A stretch of DNA of 64,000 bases from Vibrio sp. 99-8-1 (GCF_013114595.1 NZ_VTXE01000027.1:1-64000); one strand, 5' to 3'; counted from the first letter of the stretch, positions 9,453 through 16,735 are shown. A program made the numbers and translations. Notes: generated from the letters alone by a model not told the origin.

Positions 9453-9989
9453 ATGTATAAAATATTGATAATAACGACAGTAAGCGCAGCGGTAATGGGT
9501 TGCAGTTCGGCAGGTAACTCAACAACAGAAGTAAAAAATTCAGATATGTTAAAACCCGAAATCACGTTTGATCCAGAACTCTTTTTCGGTGAATGGGAAT
9601 GTCCACCGGATAGACTTGATAAAGCATTTATAGTTGCTAGCAAAATATCAAACACCGTTGACAACAAGTTTACCGAATCTGCTATTTTAACAATAAAACA
9701 TCCAAACCTTAAAACACCATTGAATTTTGAAGGAATAATATCGGGAGAAAGGTATTTTGAAGGAGACAAGATTTACTCTACTATCAATTATTTCAACCTC
9801 GAAGCAAAAGACGATTTTTCCCAAATGTATTACAACCGTATTAAGCGACCAATGATAGAACGTTTGGAGAGGGAAAATTACAAATTTGTAGATACGCTAA
9901 TCAGTCTCGACTCTGTTAGCTATAGCTATCGTTCAGAGAAAGGAAATATTACTAATTGTAATAAGATAAACAAGAACAGTGACTTATAG
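9453..9989 (+). CDS. Putative lipoprotein
   Basis: A 178-residue protein with a lipoprotein signal: hydrophobic residues 3-14, then lipobox VMGC with Cys17, so it is predicted to be acylated. Ser18 at position +2 suggests outer-membrane sorting. The mature domain reads FGEWECPPD early on, then mixed beta-type sequence; the only other cysteine is near the C-terminus. No known domain was recognised. The start is supported by GAGGA upstream of ATG 9453. It stands alone after a large intergenic gap, and an accessory origin is possible. Confidence 0.65.
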   Translation: MYKILIITTVSAAVMGCSSAGNSTTEVKNSDMLKPEITFDPELFFGEWECPPDRLDKAFIVASKISNTVDNKFTESAILTIKHPNLKTPLNFEGIISGERYFEGDKIYSTINYFNLEAKDDFSQMYYNRIKRPMIERLERENYKFVDTLISLDSVSYSYRSEKGNITNCNKINKNSDL

Positions 9990-10085
9990 ACATTATTACC
10001 GAGACATTCGCGATAAAGTACCGCAGAATGGTATTAACGTCTCACGATAAAAATAGACAACTCAATCCATAGCAAGGAGTACTCG

Positions 10086-10451
10086 ATGTTCAAAGGATTA
10101 AAACTAACCGCATTAACTGAAGAAACGATTGGGAAAAATGCTGATCGCTACGACTTTTTAATCGCAGACAATGAAACCGTTGAGCTGGAATATAAAACCG
10201 TTCGCGATATGCTCATTTTAACTAATAAGCGCCTTATCACTATAGATATTCAAGGTTTACGCGGAAAAAAGGCAGAGTTCTTCGTTCTTCCATACAGCAA
10301 AATTACCGCATTCTCTGTTGAAACTGCAGGCACTTTTGATCTTGATTCTGAGTTTACACTTTGGGCGTCCGGTATTGGCGAAATAAAATTTGAGTTCCTT
10401 AAAGGCACAGATGTGTCTAAGATCGCCAAGTTATTAAGCTCCGGAATTTAA
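10086..10451 (+). CDS. Bacterial PH-domain protein
   Basis: A 121-residue protein of the bacterial pleckstrin-homology type (bPH_1, PF08000-like). The visible hallmarks are the central beta-hairpin core DMLILTNKRLITIDIQG and PYSKITAFSVETAG, then a Trp-containing strand and a terminal helix (VSKIAKLLSSGI). Function is unknown for the family; members are cytosolic and form ring-like oligomers. AAGGAG lies 9 nt upstream of the start. Monocistronic. Confidence 0.8.
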   Translation: MFKGLKLTALTEETIGKNADRYDFLIADNETVELEYKTVRDMLILTNKRLITIDIQGLRGKKAEFFVLPYSKITAFSVETAGTFDLDSEFTLWASGIGEIKFEFLKGTDVSKIAKLLSSGI

Positions 10452-10582
10452 GCTATAACTAAGTTCTAGAAAACTTCAAAAACGCGCATAATTTCAATTC
10501 GAAATAAGTAACAATATCAAAGCCCTATGTGCGTTTTTATTCAACTCTCTTTAACCAATGGTATTCATTTTAATGCCATCAT

Positions 10583-11104
10583 CTAGATCTTTAAACTAAC
10601 AACGTTCTTAACAAGCGCTTCTATATCGCTGGCCGATTTATACTCCAATAACGGTATATTCAACTGTTGCGCTATTCGACTGGCCTTCCTCATTTCTTTC
10701 GTTTGCATCTCTTCTATTAAATCCACTGGAAAACTATTTTTGTCTCGATAAAGTAACCGTTGATGAACTACGTCTGGAGGGCAAGTGACAACAATGATTA
10801 CTGACGGCTTCATTCGGTGATAAATACTGTCTTTTATTTCAATGACCAAGCCTTTGCTGTTCAAAAGACAAAAATGCCCATCGAGTATCACTGTCGGCGC
10901 AGCGATTTTATCCAGAGCGTCTAGCAAAATAAGCTGTTTATCGTCAGCGTTTGTGGACAGTTTAGACAGCTCATCAAATTGACCATGTGCTTTTATTAGC
11001 GAACTGCTTGAATAATGAGGTAATGCGAGTTGGTGTTTGATCTGTCTACAAAAAGTTGTTTTGCCTACCCCATGAGCCCCAGAGACAAATATGATCTTTG
11101 CCAT
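10583..11104 (-). CDS. P-loop AAA/adenylate-kinase-like protein
   Basis: A nucleotide-binding protein of 173 aa from the ATG at 11104. That start was chosen because AGGA is well spaced from it, whereas an ATG 9 bp earlier abuts the AGGA. Walker A is GAHGVGKTT near the N-terminus and VILDGHF is Walker-B-like. A lid-like region carries RLLYRDKN. The fold resembles the AAA_18/adenylate kinase-like family with an unknown phosphoryl acceptor. It ends in a lone helix and has no partner gene. It sits beside the mobile scar and may mark the edge of backbone DNA. Confidence 0.7.
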   Translation of the reverse strand: MAKIIFVSGAHGVGKTTFCRQIKHQLALPHYSSSSLIKAHGQFDELSKLSTNADDKQLILLDALDKIAAPTVILDGHFCLLNSKGLVIEIKDSIYHRMKPSVIIVVTCPPDVVHQRLLYRDKNSFPVDLIEEMQTKEMRKASRIAQQLNIPLLEYKSASDIEALVKNVVSLKI

Positions 11105-11226
11105 TTCTACCATTCCTTAAACCATTCAGAATCAGACAGTTAAGATCACTAAATGCAGCAAACAATACTGTGACGTCGCTGGCAAACATAGGCAAATTTA
11201 AAAGCGCCCGTTAGGGCGCGAATGGC

Positions 11227-11397
11227 TTATTCCTTCTCTTGCTTTTTGTGATAACAAAGCAAACTGAGCAAAAACATGCCTATCTCGTTATTTAAGGCAT
11301 GGTCGCCAGTAATATCCGCGGCAACCGCACTAATAATGAAATCTTCCACTTGAAGGTGAAAGTCAGCTTCTGGTTCGCAATAAATAGGTTGGGTCAT
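11227..11397 (-). CDS. 56-aa ORF controlled by C4-type immunity RNA
   Basis: The small protein starts MTQPIYCEPEADFHLQ and ends CYHKKQEKE. It has an excellent ribosome site, GGAGGG six nt before the ATG at 11397. It follows the seqC-like box of the C4 RNA by about 40 nt, which is where P1 and P4 antisense RNAs act on their first target gene. The sequence is acidic at the N-terminus with a short hydrophobic stretch (IGMFLLSLLC). The function is not recognised; by position it would be the first early gene of a satellite phage. A hairpin-free AT-rich tail follows. Confidence 0.6.
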   Translation of the reverse strand: MTQPIYCEPEADFHLQVEDFIISAVAADITGDHALNNEIGMFLLSLLCYHKKQEKE

Positions 11398-11404
11398 GGT
11401 ACCC

Positions 11405-11678
11405 TCCGAGAGTTATTTAATTAAATCACCACTCGAAGTTCCTACGCTAAGGGTGGTGAACTGAACAGGGGTAGGAATACCGCACTCTCGCAACGGCCAA
11501 CCCTAGGGTTGCCCTGCCCAGCCCACCATAATTTTATCTCATTGAGTCTGTTGAACAGACTAATGTACAGGTGTGCTAAAGCTGCACATAAAAAAACCAG
11601 CATAAGGCTGGCATCTACATGCCGAGAGTTTCATTGAAGCGGGTTCCTACGCCCGACACTGGATTTTGCCAGTGCAGA
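11405..11678 (-). ncRNA. C4-type antisense RNA immunity region (P1/P4 family)
   Basis: On the - strand the leader carries GCGTAGGAA twice (11652-11644, seqA-like; 11447-11439, seqC-like). Between them lies the complementary TTCCTAC (11477-11471, seqB-like), inside GCGGTATTCCTACCCC. The flanks extend seqA/seqB pairing (GG.GTAGGAA.CCGC with GCGG..TTCCTAC.CC). The core also has the perfect palindrome CAACCCTAGGGTTG (11498-11511) and GGTGGG/CCACC segments that can form the C4 stem. This arrangement matches P4 seqA-cI-seqC and P1 c4, where a processed RNA pairs with its own leader to stop early-gene expression. A covariance search with the C4 RNA model would settle it. Confidence 0.7.
11590..11612 (-). 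terminator. Attenuator/terminator inside the C4 leader
   Basis: On the - strand, CCAGC-CTTAT-GCTGG is followed by seven T. This intrinsic terminator lies between the seqA-like and seqB-like boxes. Premature termination of the leader is the immunity mechanism in P4, so the placement is meaningful. Confidence 0.7.
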
Positions 11679-11681
11679 ATT

Positions 11682-11710
11682 AGAGTACGATCAAGGGGTT
11701 ATGTTGTCAA
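11682..11710 (-). promoter_or_regulatory. Promoter of the C4 leader
   Basis: A perfect -35 TTGACA (11710-11705) is 17 bp from a -10-like TACTCT (11687-11682), reading on the - strand. Transcription would start near 11676, just before the CACTGG/CCAGTG hairpin and the seqA-like box. Confidence 0.6.
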
Positions 11711-11787
11711 TGAAGTCCTTACCTTTCAATTCCAGTTGGGTTAATAGAAGATACTTGTCGTCTTCGATGCAGGCTTTTTAATGATTA

Positions 11788-11916
11788 CTATTTTTTAGCC
11801 GGAACTAGTTCCGTTAAGACACTGATAGCTGCTTTTTTGGTAGTTGGTAAGCAATCACGAGGTTTAAACGCATCTGCAGGCAACAGTAGATACCAACCAT
11901 TTCCGAAGAAATTAAA
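11788..11916 (-). pseudogene. Possible C-terminal gene fragment
   Basis: An open frame of about 43 residues between stop codons, ending in ELVPAKK and containing YLLLPADAFKPRDC. It looks like the tail of a globular protein rather than random sequence, but it has no start codon of its own and no recognised family. Its position in the scar suggests a decayed mobile-element gene. Low confidence. Confidence 0.25.
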
Positions 11917-11987
11917 TCAACCACCCTTCTGGCAGGATAGTAGTCACTGTTAAAATTTAACCAGTTAGGGCAGTAGCAGAATAAGTC

Positions 11988-12166
11988 ATGCCTCGTAATC
12001 TGAAGGAAAGAAAAGAAACCGCGTTGAAAAGTAGTTACTCTCGTATTCACGCTCGGTAAAGGAAGTTTCAAAAGAAGAAAATATCAGTGGCACTACCTTG
12101 TACTACTGGCGAAAACAACTCACAGAATCAGGAGCCTTTGTGCCAAATGTACAAATAACTTTATAA
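11988..12166 (+). pseudogene. Frameshifted transposase (IS OrfA-type) relic
   Basis: It starts MPRNLKERKETALK and then loses frame near 12035-12059. In the next frame it resumes as SVKEVSKEENISGT and TLYYWRKQLTESGAF, ending at TAA 12164-12166. The pattern is the helix-turn-helix N-terminus of IS3-like OrfA transposases (VKEVS...TLY.WRK.L). Only about 55 residues survive, so the rest of the element, including the DDE domain, is gone. It shows that insertion and decay occurred between the C4 module and the salvage locus. Confidence 0.6.
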
Positions 12167-12202
12167 TGTTTTATTAATCTTAAGTAGTTAGTTTTCGCGT
12201 AA

Positions 12203-12243
12203 ACAAACCTCTTCCCTCTTTTTAATAGAGGGAAGAGGTTTGT
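12203..12243. terminator. Strong hairpin terminator after the aldolase gene
   Basis: A perfect 16-bp stem (12203-12218 with 12228-12243) and a 9-nt AT loop lie 27 bp beyond the aldolase stop. The arms are very G/C and pyrimidine rich (CCTCTTCCCTC). It closes the salvage operon and insulates it from the scar. Confidence 0.8.
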
Positions 12244-12269
12244 GTCTTGTGATTTCAGCGGATCATTTT

Positions 12270-12920
12270 TTACGTCTTAGGTGGCTGACCATAAGTCTTG
12301 AACTTTTCCTGCATAAGTGTCATTTCATCATGACTTAAAATAACAGGCTCTCCAAAACTAGACGCTATACAATGAATTTTCGCGCAATGCTCTATCTCTT
12401 CAGCGATTTGAAATGCTGCTTCTAACGTCCCTGCGCCTGTTAACAAACCATGGTTGGCAAGTAATACTGCTCTTCTGTCCTGCATTGCTTCAAAAGCTGA
12501 CTCTGCCAGTTCTTGCGTTCCGAATGTCTGGTACTCAGCGCAACGGACATCATAGCCGGAGAAGGCGACCAGATAGTTTGACGCCGGCAATGGCTGCCTG
12601 AGGGTGGCGATCGCCGTACAGTAGGTAGAGTGCGTATGCACAACCGCATTAATGTCTTCCCGGCGGTCATAAAATATTTTATGCATTCCCCATTCGCTGG
12701 ATGGTTTTCTCTTTGAATCAACCACACCACCGGACATATCCATCACAACGATGTCCTCAGGTGTTGCAGCAAAATAGTCTACACCACTCGGACTGACTGC
12801 AATTAAGTTTTCTTCTCGGTTATAGATAGAGACATTTCCGCCTGTACCGACGGTTAACCCGTGAGTAATCAGCTTTTTGCAGGTTTCAACTATCTCAATT
12901 CTTTCTTTTTCAAGTAACAT
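12270..12920 (-). CDS. Class II aldolase (FucA/Ald2-like)
   Basis: A Zn-dependent aldolase of the FucA/AraD family, 216 aa from ATG 12920. That start was chosen because AGGAA lies upstream and the in-frame TTG further up overlaps the preceding gene. Visible are GTGGNVS (phosphate loop), SSEWGMH with the catalytic Glu, the metal pair in HTHSTYCTAIA, and ANHGLLTGAG with the third His. Homologues split fuculose-1-P, 5-deoxyribulose-1-P, ribulose-1-P or 5-methylthioribulose-1-P to DHAP plus an aldehyde. With an MtnA homologue and two nucleoside phosphorylases nearby, a 5-deoxy-, 5-methylthio- or plain ribulose-1-P substrate is favoured over fuculose-1-P. It sits 8 bp after the dehydrogenase gene, in one operon. 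Confidence 0.85.
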   Translation of the reverse strand: MLLEKERIEIVETCKKLITHGLTVGTGGNVSIYNREENLIAVSPSGVDYFAATPEDIVVMDMSGGVVDSKRKPSSEWGMHKIFYDRREDINAVVHTHSTYCTAIATLRQPLPASNYLVAFSGYDVRCAEYQTFGTQELAESAFEAMQDRRAVLLANHGLLTGAGTLEAAFQIAEEIEHCAKIHCIASSFGEPVILSHDEMTLMQEKFKTYGQPPKT

Positions 12921-12928
12921 TGTTATTC

Positions 12929-14077
12929 CTAGAGTGCTTTGATAAAAATTTCTGCTATTTCTTTTAATGTCGCCTGTTTGGGATTGGTTAATCCGCAAGC
13001 ATCTTTCAGTGCGTTTTCTGACAACATCCGGATATCTTCTTTTCTTACATTCAGCTCCGTAAGCCCTGAAGGAATACCTACTTTTTCAGCCAGATTTTTC
13101 ATTGCATTTACAGAGGCGCGGGCACCTTCGGCATCACTCATGCCATCAACATTTACACCCATCGCCTGAGCAACATCTTTCAGTTTCTTCGCTGCGGCCT
13201 GAATGTTGTATTCCTGAACGTACGGAAGCAGAACGGCATTACAGACACCGTGTGGCAGGTCATAGTAACCACCAAGCTGATGCGCCATGGCATGAACATA
13301 ACCGACTGACGCATTGTTAAACGCCATCCCGGCCATAAACTGGGCGTAAGCCATTTGCTCTCTCGCTTCTATGTTTTCACCCTCATCTACCGCAACCGGA
13401 AGGTATTGTGTGATAAGTTCAATGGCTTTCAGGGCAACAGCATCAGTAATAGGAGTCGCCGCTATTGATACATAGGCCTCAATAGCGTGTGTCAGGGCAT
13501 CCATTCCTGTGCCGGCGGTGAGTGACGCAGGCAGAGCGGTCATCAGCTCAGGATCATTTACTGAAATAAGCGGAGTTGTATGCTTGTCCACGATCGGCAT
13601 CTTGATATGGCGCGACTCATCAGTGATGATGCAGAACCGGGTCATCTCAGATGCCGTACCCGCTGTTGTGTTTACTGAGATAAGGGGAAACTGTGGCCGC
13701 TCAGACTGATCCAGCCCTTCGTAATCTGCAATTTTTCCGCCATTAGTCTTAACCAAAGCAATGCCTTTGGCACAGTCGTGAGGAGAACCTCCACCCAGCG
13801 ACAATATAAAGTCACACTCATTACTGTTTAACGCTTTCAGGCCCTCTTCTACATTGCGTGTAGTCGGGTTTGGCTGTACTGCATCGAATATAATAGTTTC
13901 TATACTGTTTTCATTCAGAAGATCAGTCACTTTTTTAACCAATCCGATTTCATTTAATACGCGGTCTGTTACAACTAACGCTTTTTTAAAATCATAGCTT
14001 TTAATATTGGTAATCACAGCGGCTAAACTATCAGAGCCGATATAGTTAACAGACGGCATAAAATAGGCACTACTCAT
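12929..14077 (-). CDS. Iron-containing alcohol dehydrogenase (group III)
   Basis: An NAD(P)-dependent alcohol dehydrogenase/aldehyde reductase (382 aa) of the FucO/YiaY/DhaT type. It has the nucleotide loop GGGSPHDCAK, TTAGTASEMTRF, and metal ligands in MDALTHAIEAY and HAMAHQLGGYYDLPHGVCNA (Asp and three His). By position it would reduce the aldehyde released by the adjoining aldolase (acetaldehyde, glycolaldehyde or methylthioacetaldehyde) to the alcohol, recycling NADH. FucO plays the same role for lactaldehyde, and a similar enzyme serves the R. rubrum methylthio pathway. The upstream region holds a GACA-NN-TGTC-like site and a palindrome. Confidence 0.93.
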   Translation of the reverse strand: MSSAYFMPSVNYIGSDSLAAVITNIKSYDFKKALVVTDRVLNEIGLVKKVTDLLNENSIETIIFDAVQPNPTTRNVEEGLKALNSNECDFILSLGGGSPHDCAKGIALVKTNGGKIADYEGLDQSERPQFPLISVNTTAGTASEMTRFCIITDESRHIKMPIVDKHTTPLISVNDPELMTALPASLTAGTGMDALTHAIEAYVSIAATPITDAVALKAIELITQYLPVAVDEGENIEAREQMAYAQFMAGMAFNNASVGYVHAMAHQLGGYYDLPHGVCNAVLLPYVQEYNIQAAAKKLKDVAQAMGVNVDGMSDAEGARASVNAMKNLAEKVGIPSGLTELNVRKEDIRMLSENALKDACGLTNPKQATLKEIAEIFIKAL

Positions 14078-14167
14078 AAGTACATCCTCAGTTTTATATT
14101 TAAAATTCAGTTTATAATTTAAATTGGTCAGTCATTTTCTTAATAATCATTCGACAAGAAAAGCAAA

Positions 14168-14177
14168 TTTTGTCAGG
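14168..14177. promoter_or_regulatory. Shared operator-like site A (upstream of the dehydrogenase)
   Basis: TTTTGTCAGG lies about 90 bp upstream of the dehydrogenase start. It matches the right half of the sites at 15272, 17919 and 19606. The left half is weaker here (AAAT instead of GACA). A GACAA 14 bp upstream (14154-14158) could supply a spaced left arm. A binding site for the YeiL/Crp-like regulators is inferred. Confidence 0.45.
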
Positions 14178-14259
14178 ATATTTACAAACTATCTCCTTTA
14201 ATATTACTCACTAAAACTGAGTACTCATCTTTAGCAATAAACACCTGTATATCTGTGCC

Positions 14260-14275
14260 ACTGATATCTATCAGT
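14260..14275. promoter_or_regulatory. Palindrome ACTGATATCTATCAGT
   Basis: A perfect 7-bp dyad with a TC centre in the leader between the udp-like terminator and the dehydrogenase start. It may be a second regulator site. No known consensus was recognised. Confidence 0.35.
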
Positions 14276-14331
14276 TGAATTTACAACCTACCATTTAGCT
14301 AATAGATAGCTCTATCCAACTCTCTTCTTTT

Positions 14332-14366
14332 AAATAAGCACTTCTATAAATGGAAGTGCTTATTTT
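14332..14366 (-). terminator. Terminator of the Udp-like gene
   Basis: AAATAAGCACTTC/GAAGTGCTTATTT is a perfect 13-bp stem with an 8-nt loop. It lies about 21 bp past the stop codon, so the dehydrogenase-aldolase pair needs its own promoter. Confidence 0.8.
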
Positions 14367-14386
14367 AATTTTAAGTTATATAGTTA

Positions 14387-15154
14387 TTATGACTTGTCAG
14401 CAGCAATTATCCGGCGCATACCTTCAATTGTTACTTCCAGACCACGATTTTCCAGATCCAGAGGATAAGACTCTAAAGAAGTATCTTTAAATGTTTCTGG
14501 ATCGTCACCTGTAGCTGAAAGAAGAACAGTTGCGCAACGAACGTCAAGAGTAGCTGCTACTACAAACAAAGTAGCGGCTTCCATTTCTGAAGCAATAGCA
14601 CCACCTTTTTTAAATACTTCCATATCTTCGTTGAGCTTTCTTGCAAGAGGTTGTCTTTCAGGCTCAATTTCACCGTATAGTGAATCTTTAGCGATAGAAA
14701 CACCAATTTTTGGTTCATAACCAAGGTGAAGACTTGCTTGTTCAAGGTTCTTAAGCAGACCGTAATCAGGAACCGCAGGAAATTCTAGCGGCAGATAAGC
14801 GTTTGCAGTACCTTCATAACGGATTACCGCGCTAGGAATTACAACATCACCTTTGTTTACTTTAGATGATACAGAAGCACAAGAACCTACGCGAATAAAG
14901 GTGTGCACGCCTAGCATTACTAGCTCTTCCATTGTGATTGCAGCAGAAGGTCCACCCATACCTGTTGAAACAACAACTACTTTTTGACCATCAAGATAAC
15001 CAGAGTAAGCAGTATGCTCACGGTTAGAACCGATGCGTTTCCAGTCATCTAAATACTGAGCAATTCGCTCAACTCGATCAGGATTGCCAGGGATAATTGC
15101 ATATTCTGCCACATCGTCTTTAGTAAGAGCTGTAGATAACATTTTCTGACTCAT
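14387..15154 (-). CDS. Nucleoside phosphorylase, Udp (uridine phosphorylase)-like
   Basis: A cytosolic phosphorylase (255 aa) of the NP-I family that cleaves a nucleoside with phosphate to base plus (deoxy)ribose-1-phosphate. Visible are the phosphate-binding GNPDRVERIA near residue 23, GMGGPSAAITMEEL (phosphate site and family signature), FIRVGSCASV and the ribose-binding ASEMEAAT. The uracil-recognition segment of E. coli Udp (GQER) reads EPER here, so the base preference may differ. In context it would generate the sugar-1-P for the neighbouring MtnA homologue. It has its own terminator and an upstream operator-like site. Confidence 0.87.
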   Translation of the reverse strand: MSQKMLSTALTKDDVAEYAIIPGNPDRVERIAQYLDDWKRIGSNREHTAYSGYLDGQKVVVVSTGMGGPSAAITMEELVMLGVHTFIRVGSCASVSSKVNKGDVVIPSAVIRYEGTANAYLPLEFPAVPDYGLLKNLEQASLHLGYEPKIGVSIAKDSLYGEIEPERQPLARKLNEDMEVFKKGGAIASEMEAATLFVVAATLDVRCATVLLSATGDDPETFKDTSLESYPLDLENRGLEVTIEGMRRIIAADKS

Positions 15155-15271
15155 AGAGTCTCCTTATTTACTTATAATCAAATACTAATAGATAAATATT
15201 TTTTATATTTATCTAAGTTAATAATTTTAACCAACGCATTTATTATTTATTATTAAATCAATCCAACAAAA

Positions 15272-15285
15272 GGACTTTTGTCAGG
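15272..15285. promoter_or_regulatory. Shared operator-like site B (upstream of the Udp-like gene)
   Basis: GGACTTTTGTCAGG, about 120 bp upstream of the Udp-like start. It shares GAC-TTTTGTCAG with the other sites and is followed by GTAAAACAAA, which extends a TTTTGT/ACAAAA dyad. Inferred target of the locus regulators. Confidence 0.5.
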
Positions 15286-15314
15286 GTAAAACAAATTTAA
15301 TTTAAATTTTTAAA

Positions 15315-15386
15315 TTATGCACAGAGATAAACCTTTCAGATGAGGATACACCTGAAATAGTGATATTAATTTAAGTCTGTGCATAA
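15315..15386. other. Large nested stem-loop between the transporter and Udp-like genes
   Basis: TTATGCACAGA (15315-15325) pairs perfectly with TCTGTGCATAA (15376-15386). An inner TTTCAG/CTGAAA pair lies at 15334-15339 and 15352-15357. The element follows the transporter gene's stop and precedes operator-like site B. It may be a processed or attenuating RNA structure or a far-spaced DNA dyad. Confidence 0.45.
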
Positions 15387-15453
15387 CGATTAACTAATTA
15401 AAAACCAACCTATCAATATACGTATACCAGAATTAGTCATGGCATTAATATTG

Positions 15454-16662
15454 TTAGTTTGTTACTGCTGAATTTGACTCATGGTTACTTTTCTTTGCAA
15501 GCAGCTCGACGGTTACAGATAGCACAGCCATAATTGCAAGAATAATATAACCAACCATCACACATTTCATTGCTGAAGATTTTCCAAACGTATCAATTAG
15601 AAATGCGTTAAATGAAGGTGCAATCATATTACCGGCACTACCACAAACTAATAAAAATGTGATCAGACGTGGCGGCGCATTGCGAACCTGAGTAGATCCT
15701 ATGGAGATAAGAATTTTATAGGAAGAAGCCGTCAGGAAACCTAATGCTGTCACCGCCATAAGCAAGCTATCCATAGATGTCGTAAAGTTCAGATAGGCCG
15801 ATATAGCGACAGCAAACAAACTAACCGCAATTAAAACGTATTTTGCTGATACTTTGGCAACAATTGCCGCGGTTACCAGCAGACCAAATACCGCCGGGCC
15901 GAAGAAATTACCAATCAATGAATATGCCATTCCGTCTTCTGCATTGAACTCAGAAATCAGGTATGCCGGCCCCCATGTGATCAACCCGTTTTGAACAATT
16001 AGGTAGAAGCCAACCATAAAGGCATACAAGAATACTCTTGGAGTCCAGATATTGTTGTTGAACTCTACATGCGAGTCTTTTTGTTCTTCCTTGGTCACTT
16101 TAGGAAAAGTTGCAAAAAAGGTAAGTAACAGAACAATAACCACACAAGCAATGACTGTGTAGTAAGCGTTGAACCAAGCAAAACTGGCAGCAATAATCAT
16201 GGTGCCCAAAGTCGGGAATATAAAGCCAGAAGCACTAAATGCACAATCAGTTACAATAAATGCCGATGCTCTGCTCTTTTCTGAGAATGTCAGGGAAATA
16301 ATCACCGCACCCGCTGAAATCCCCACAGCCGCAGCACAACCAATAATGGCAAAAGCAACACCAACTAACGGAATTGCTTTTGTCACAGACAGAGATAACA
16401 CGCCAACAATAAACAGCGTATAAACCAGCCTGAACACGTTTTTAATCGATAACTTATCGAAAATAAACATAGAGATAAAAGAGCCCAGAAAAGCCCCGCC
16501 AGTCAGAAAGGTAAACATTGATGCCGCTTCAGTCAGCTCAATACCGAAGTATGCCGACATAGGCTTGATGAGTACCCCTTGCTGAGTCACCAAAGCAGCC
16601 GGCACCATATAGGATAGAAAGGCTACGATGGATAACAGCACGATATTGAAATTGATTTTCAT
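15454..16662 (-). CDS. MFS transporter, TsgA-like
   Basis: An inner-membrane carrier of the major facilitator superfamily (402 aa) with about 12 hydrophobic segments. Similarity to TsgA is seen in the opening (SIVAFLSYMVPAALVTQQGV), in MFTFLTGGAFLGSFIS, in CAFSASGFIFPTLGTMIIA, and in GSAGNMIAPSF near the C-terminus. It lies 73 bp after the isomerase gene, without an operator between them, so it is probably co-transcribed with it. Nucleoside or deoxynucleoside uptake is inferred from the enzymes alongside; sequence alone does not show the substrate. Confidence 0.8.
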   Translation of the reverse strand: MKINFNIVLLSIVAFLSYMVPAALVTQQGVLIKPMSAYFGIELTEAASMFTFLTGGAFLGSFISMFIFDKLSIKNVFRLVYTLFIVGVLSLSVTKAIPLVGVAFAIIGCAAAVGISAGAVIISLTFSEKSRASAFIVTDCAFSASGFIFPTLGTMIIAASFAWFNAYYTVIACVVIVLLLTFFATFPKVTKEEQKDSHVEFNNNIWTPRVFLYAFMVGFYLIVQNGLITWGPAYLISEFNAEDGMAYSLIGNFFGPAVFGLLVTAAIVAKVSAKYVLIAVSLFAVAISAYLNFTTSMDSLLMAVTALGFLTASSYKILISIGSTQVRNAPPRLITFLLVCGSAGNMIAPSFNAFLIDTFGKSSAMKCVMVGYIILAIMAVLSVTVELLAKKSNHESNSAVTN

Positions 16663-16701
16663 ATTGTGTCCTTATTTATTAAGTTAAATTATAGATGTAT
16701 C

Positions 16702-16730
16702 AGTAGCCACTTTTAACAGTGGCTACTTTT
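16702..16730. other. Intercistronic hairpin between isomerase and transporter
   Basis: AGTAGCCACT/AGTGGCTACT (10-bp perfect stem, 6-nt loop) is followed on the + strand by TTTT but lacks a T-run on the - strand. It is therefore more likely an RNA stability or processing element in the isomerase-transporter transcript than a full terminator. Confidence 0.45.
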
Positions 16731-16735
16731 TATCA

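Noticed and set aside
9383..9769. 128-aa - strand ORF overlapping the lipoprotein gene
   Set aside because: The + strand frame has a ribosome site, a signal and a lipobox. The antisense ORF has none of these.
11400..11700. CRISPR array or integron attC site
   Set aside because: The repeats are only two short boxes with an antisense partner, with no regular spacers and no VCR-type sequence. C4 antisense-RNA layout fits better.
11814..12071. 85-aa - strand ORF in the mobile scar
   Set aside because: No ribosome site. It is out of frame with the more protein-like fragment at 11788-11916 and runs antisense to the transposase relic.
13102..13709. Antisense ORFs over the Fe-alcohol dehydrogenase
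   Set aside because: Mirror frames of a well-conserved gene. They carry no domains.
12270..14077. Fucose operon (fucA-fucO)
   Set aside because: The aldolase and dehydrogenase resemble FucA and FucO, but no fucI, fucK or fucP is present. Neighbours are nucleoside phosphorylases and an MtnA homologue.
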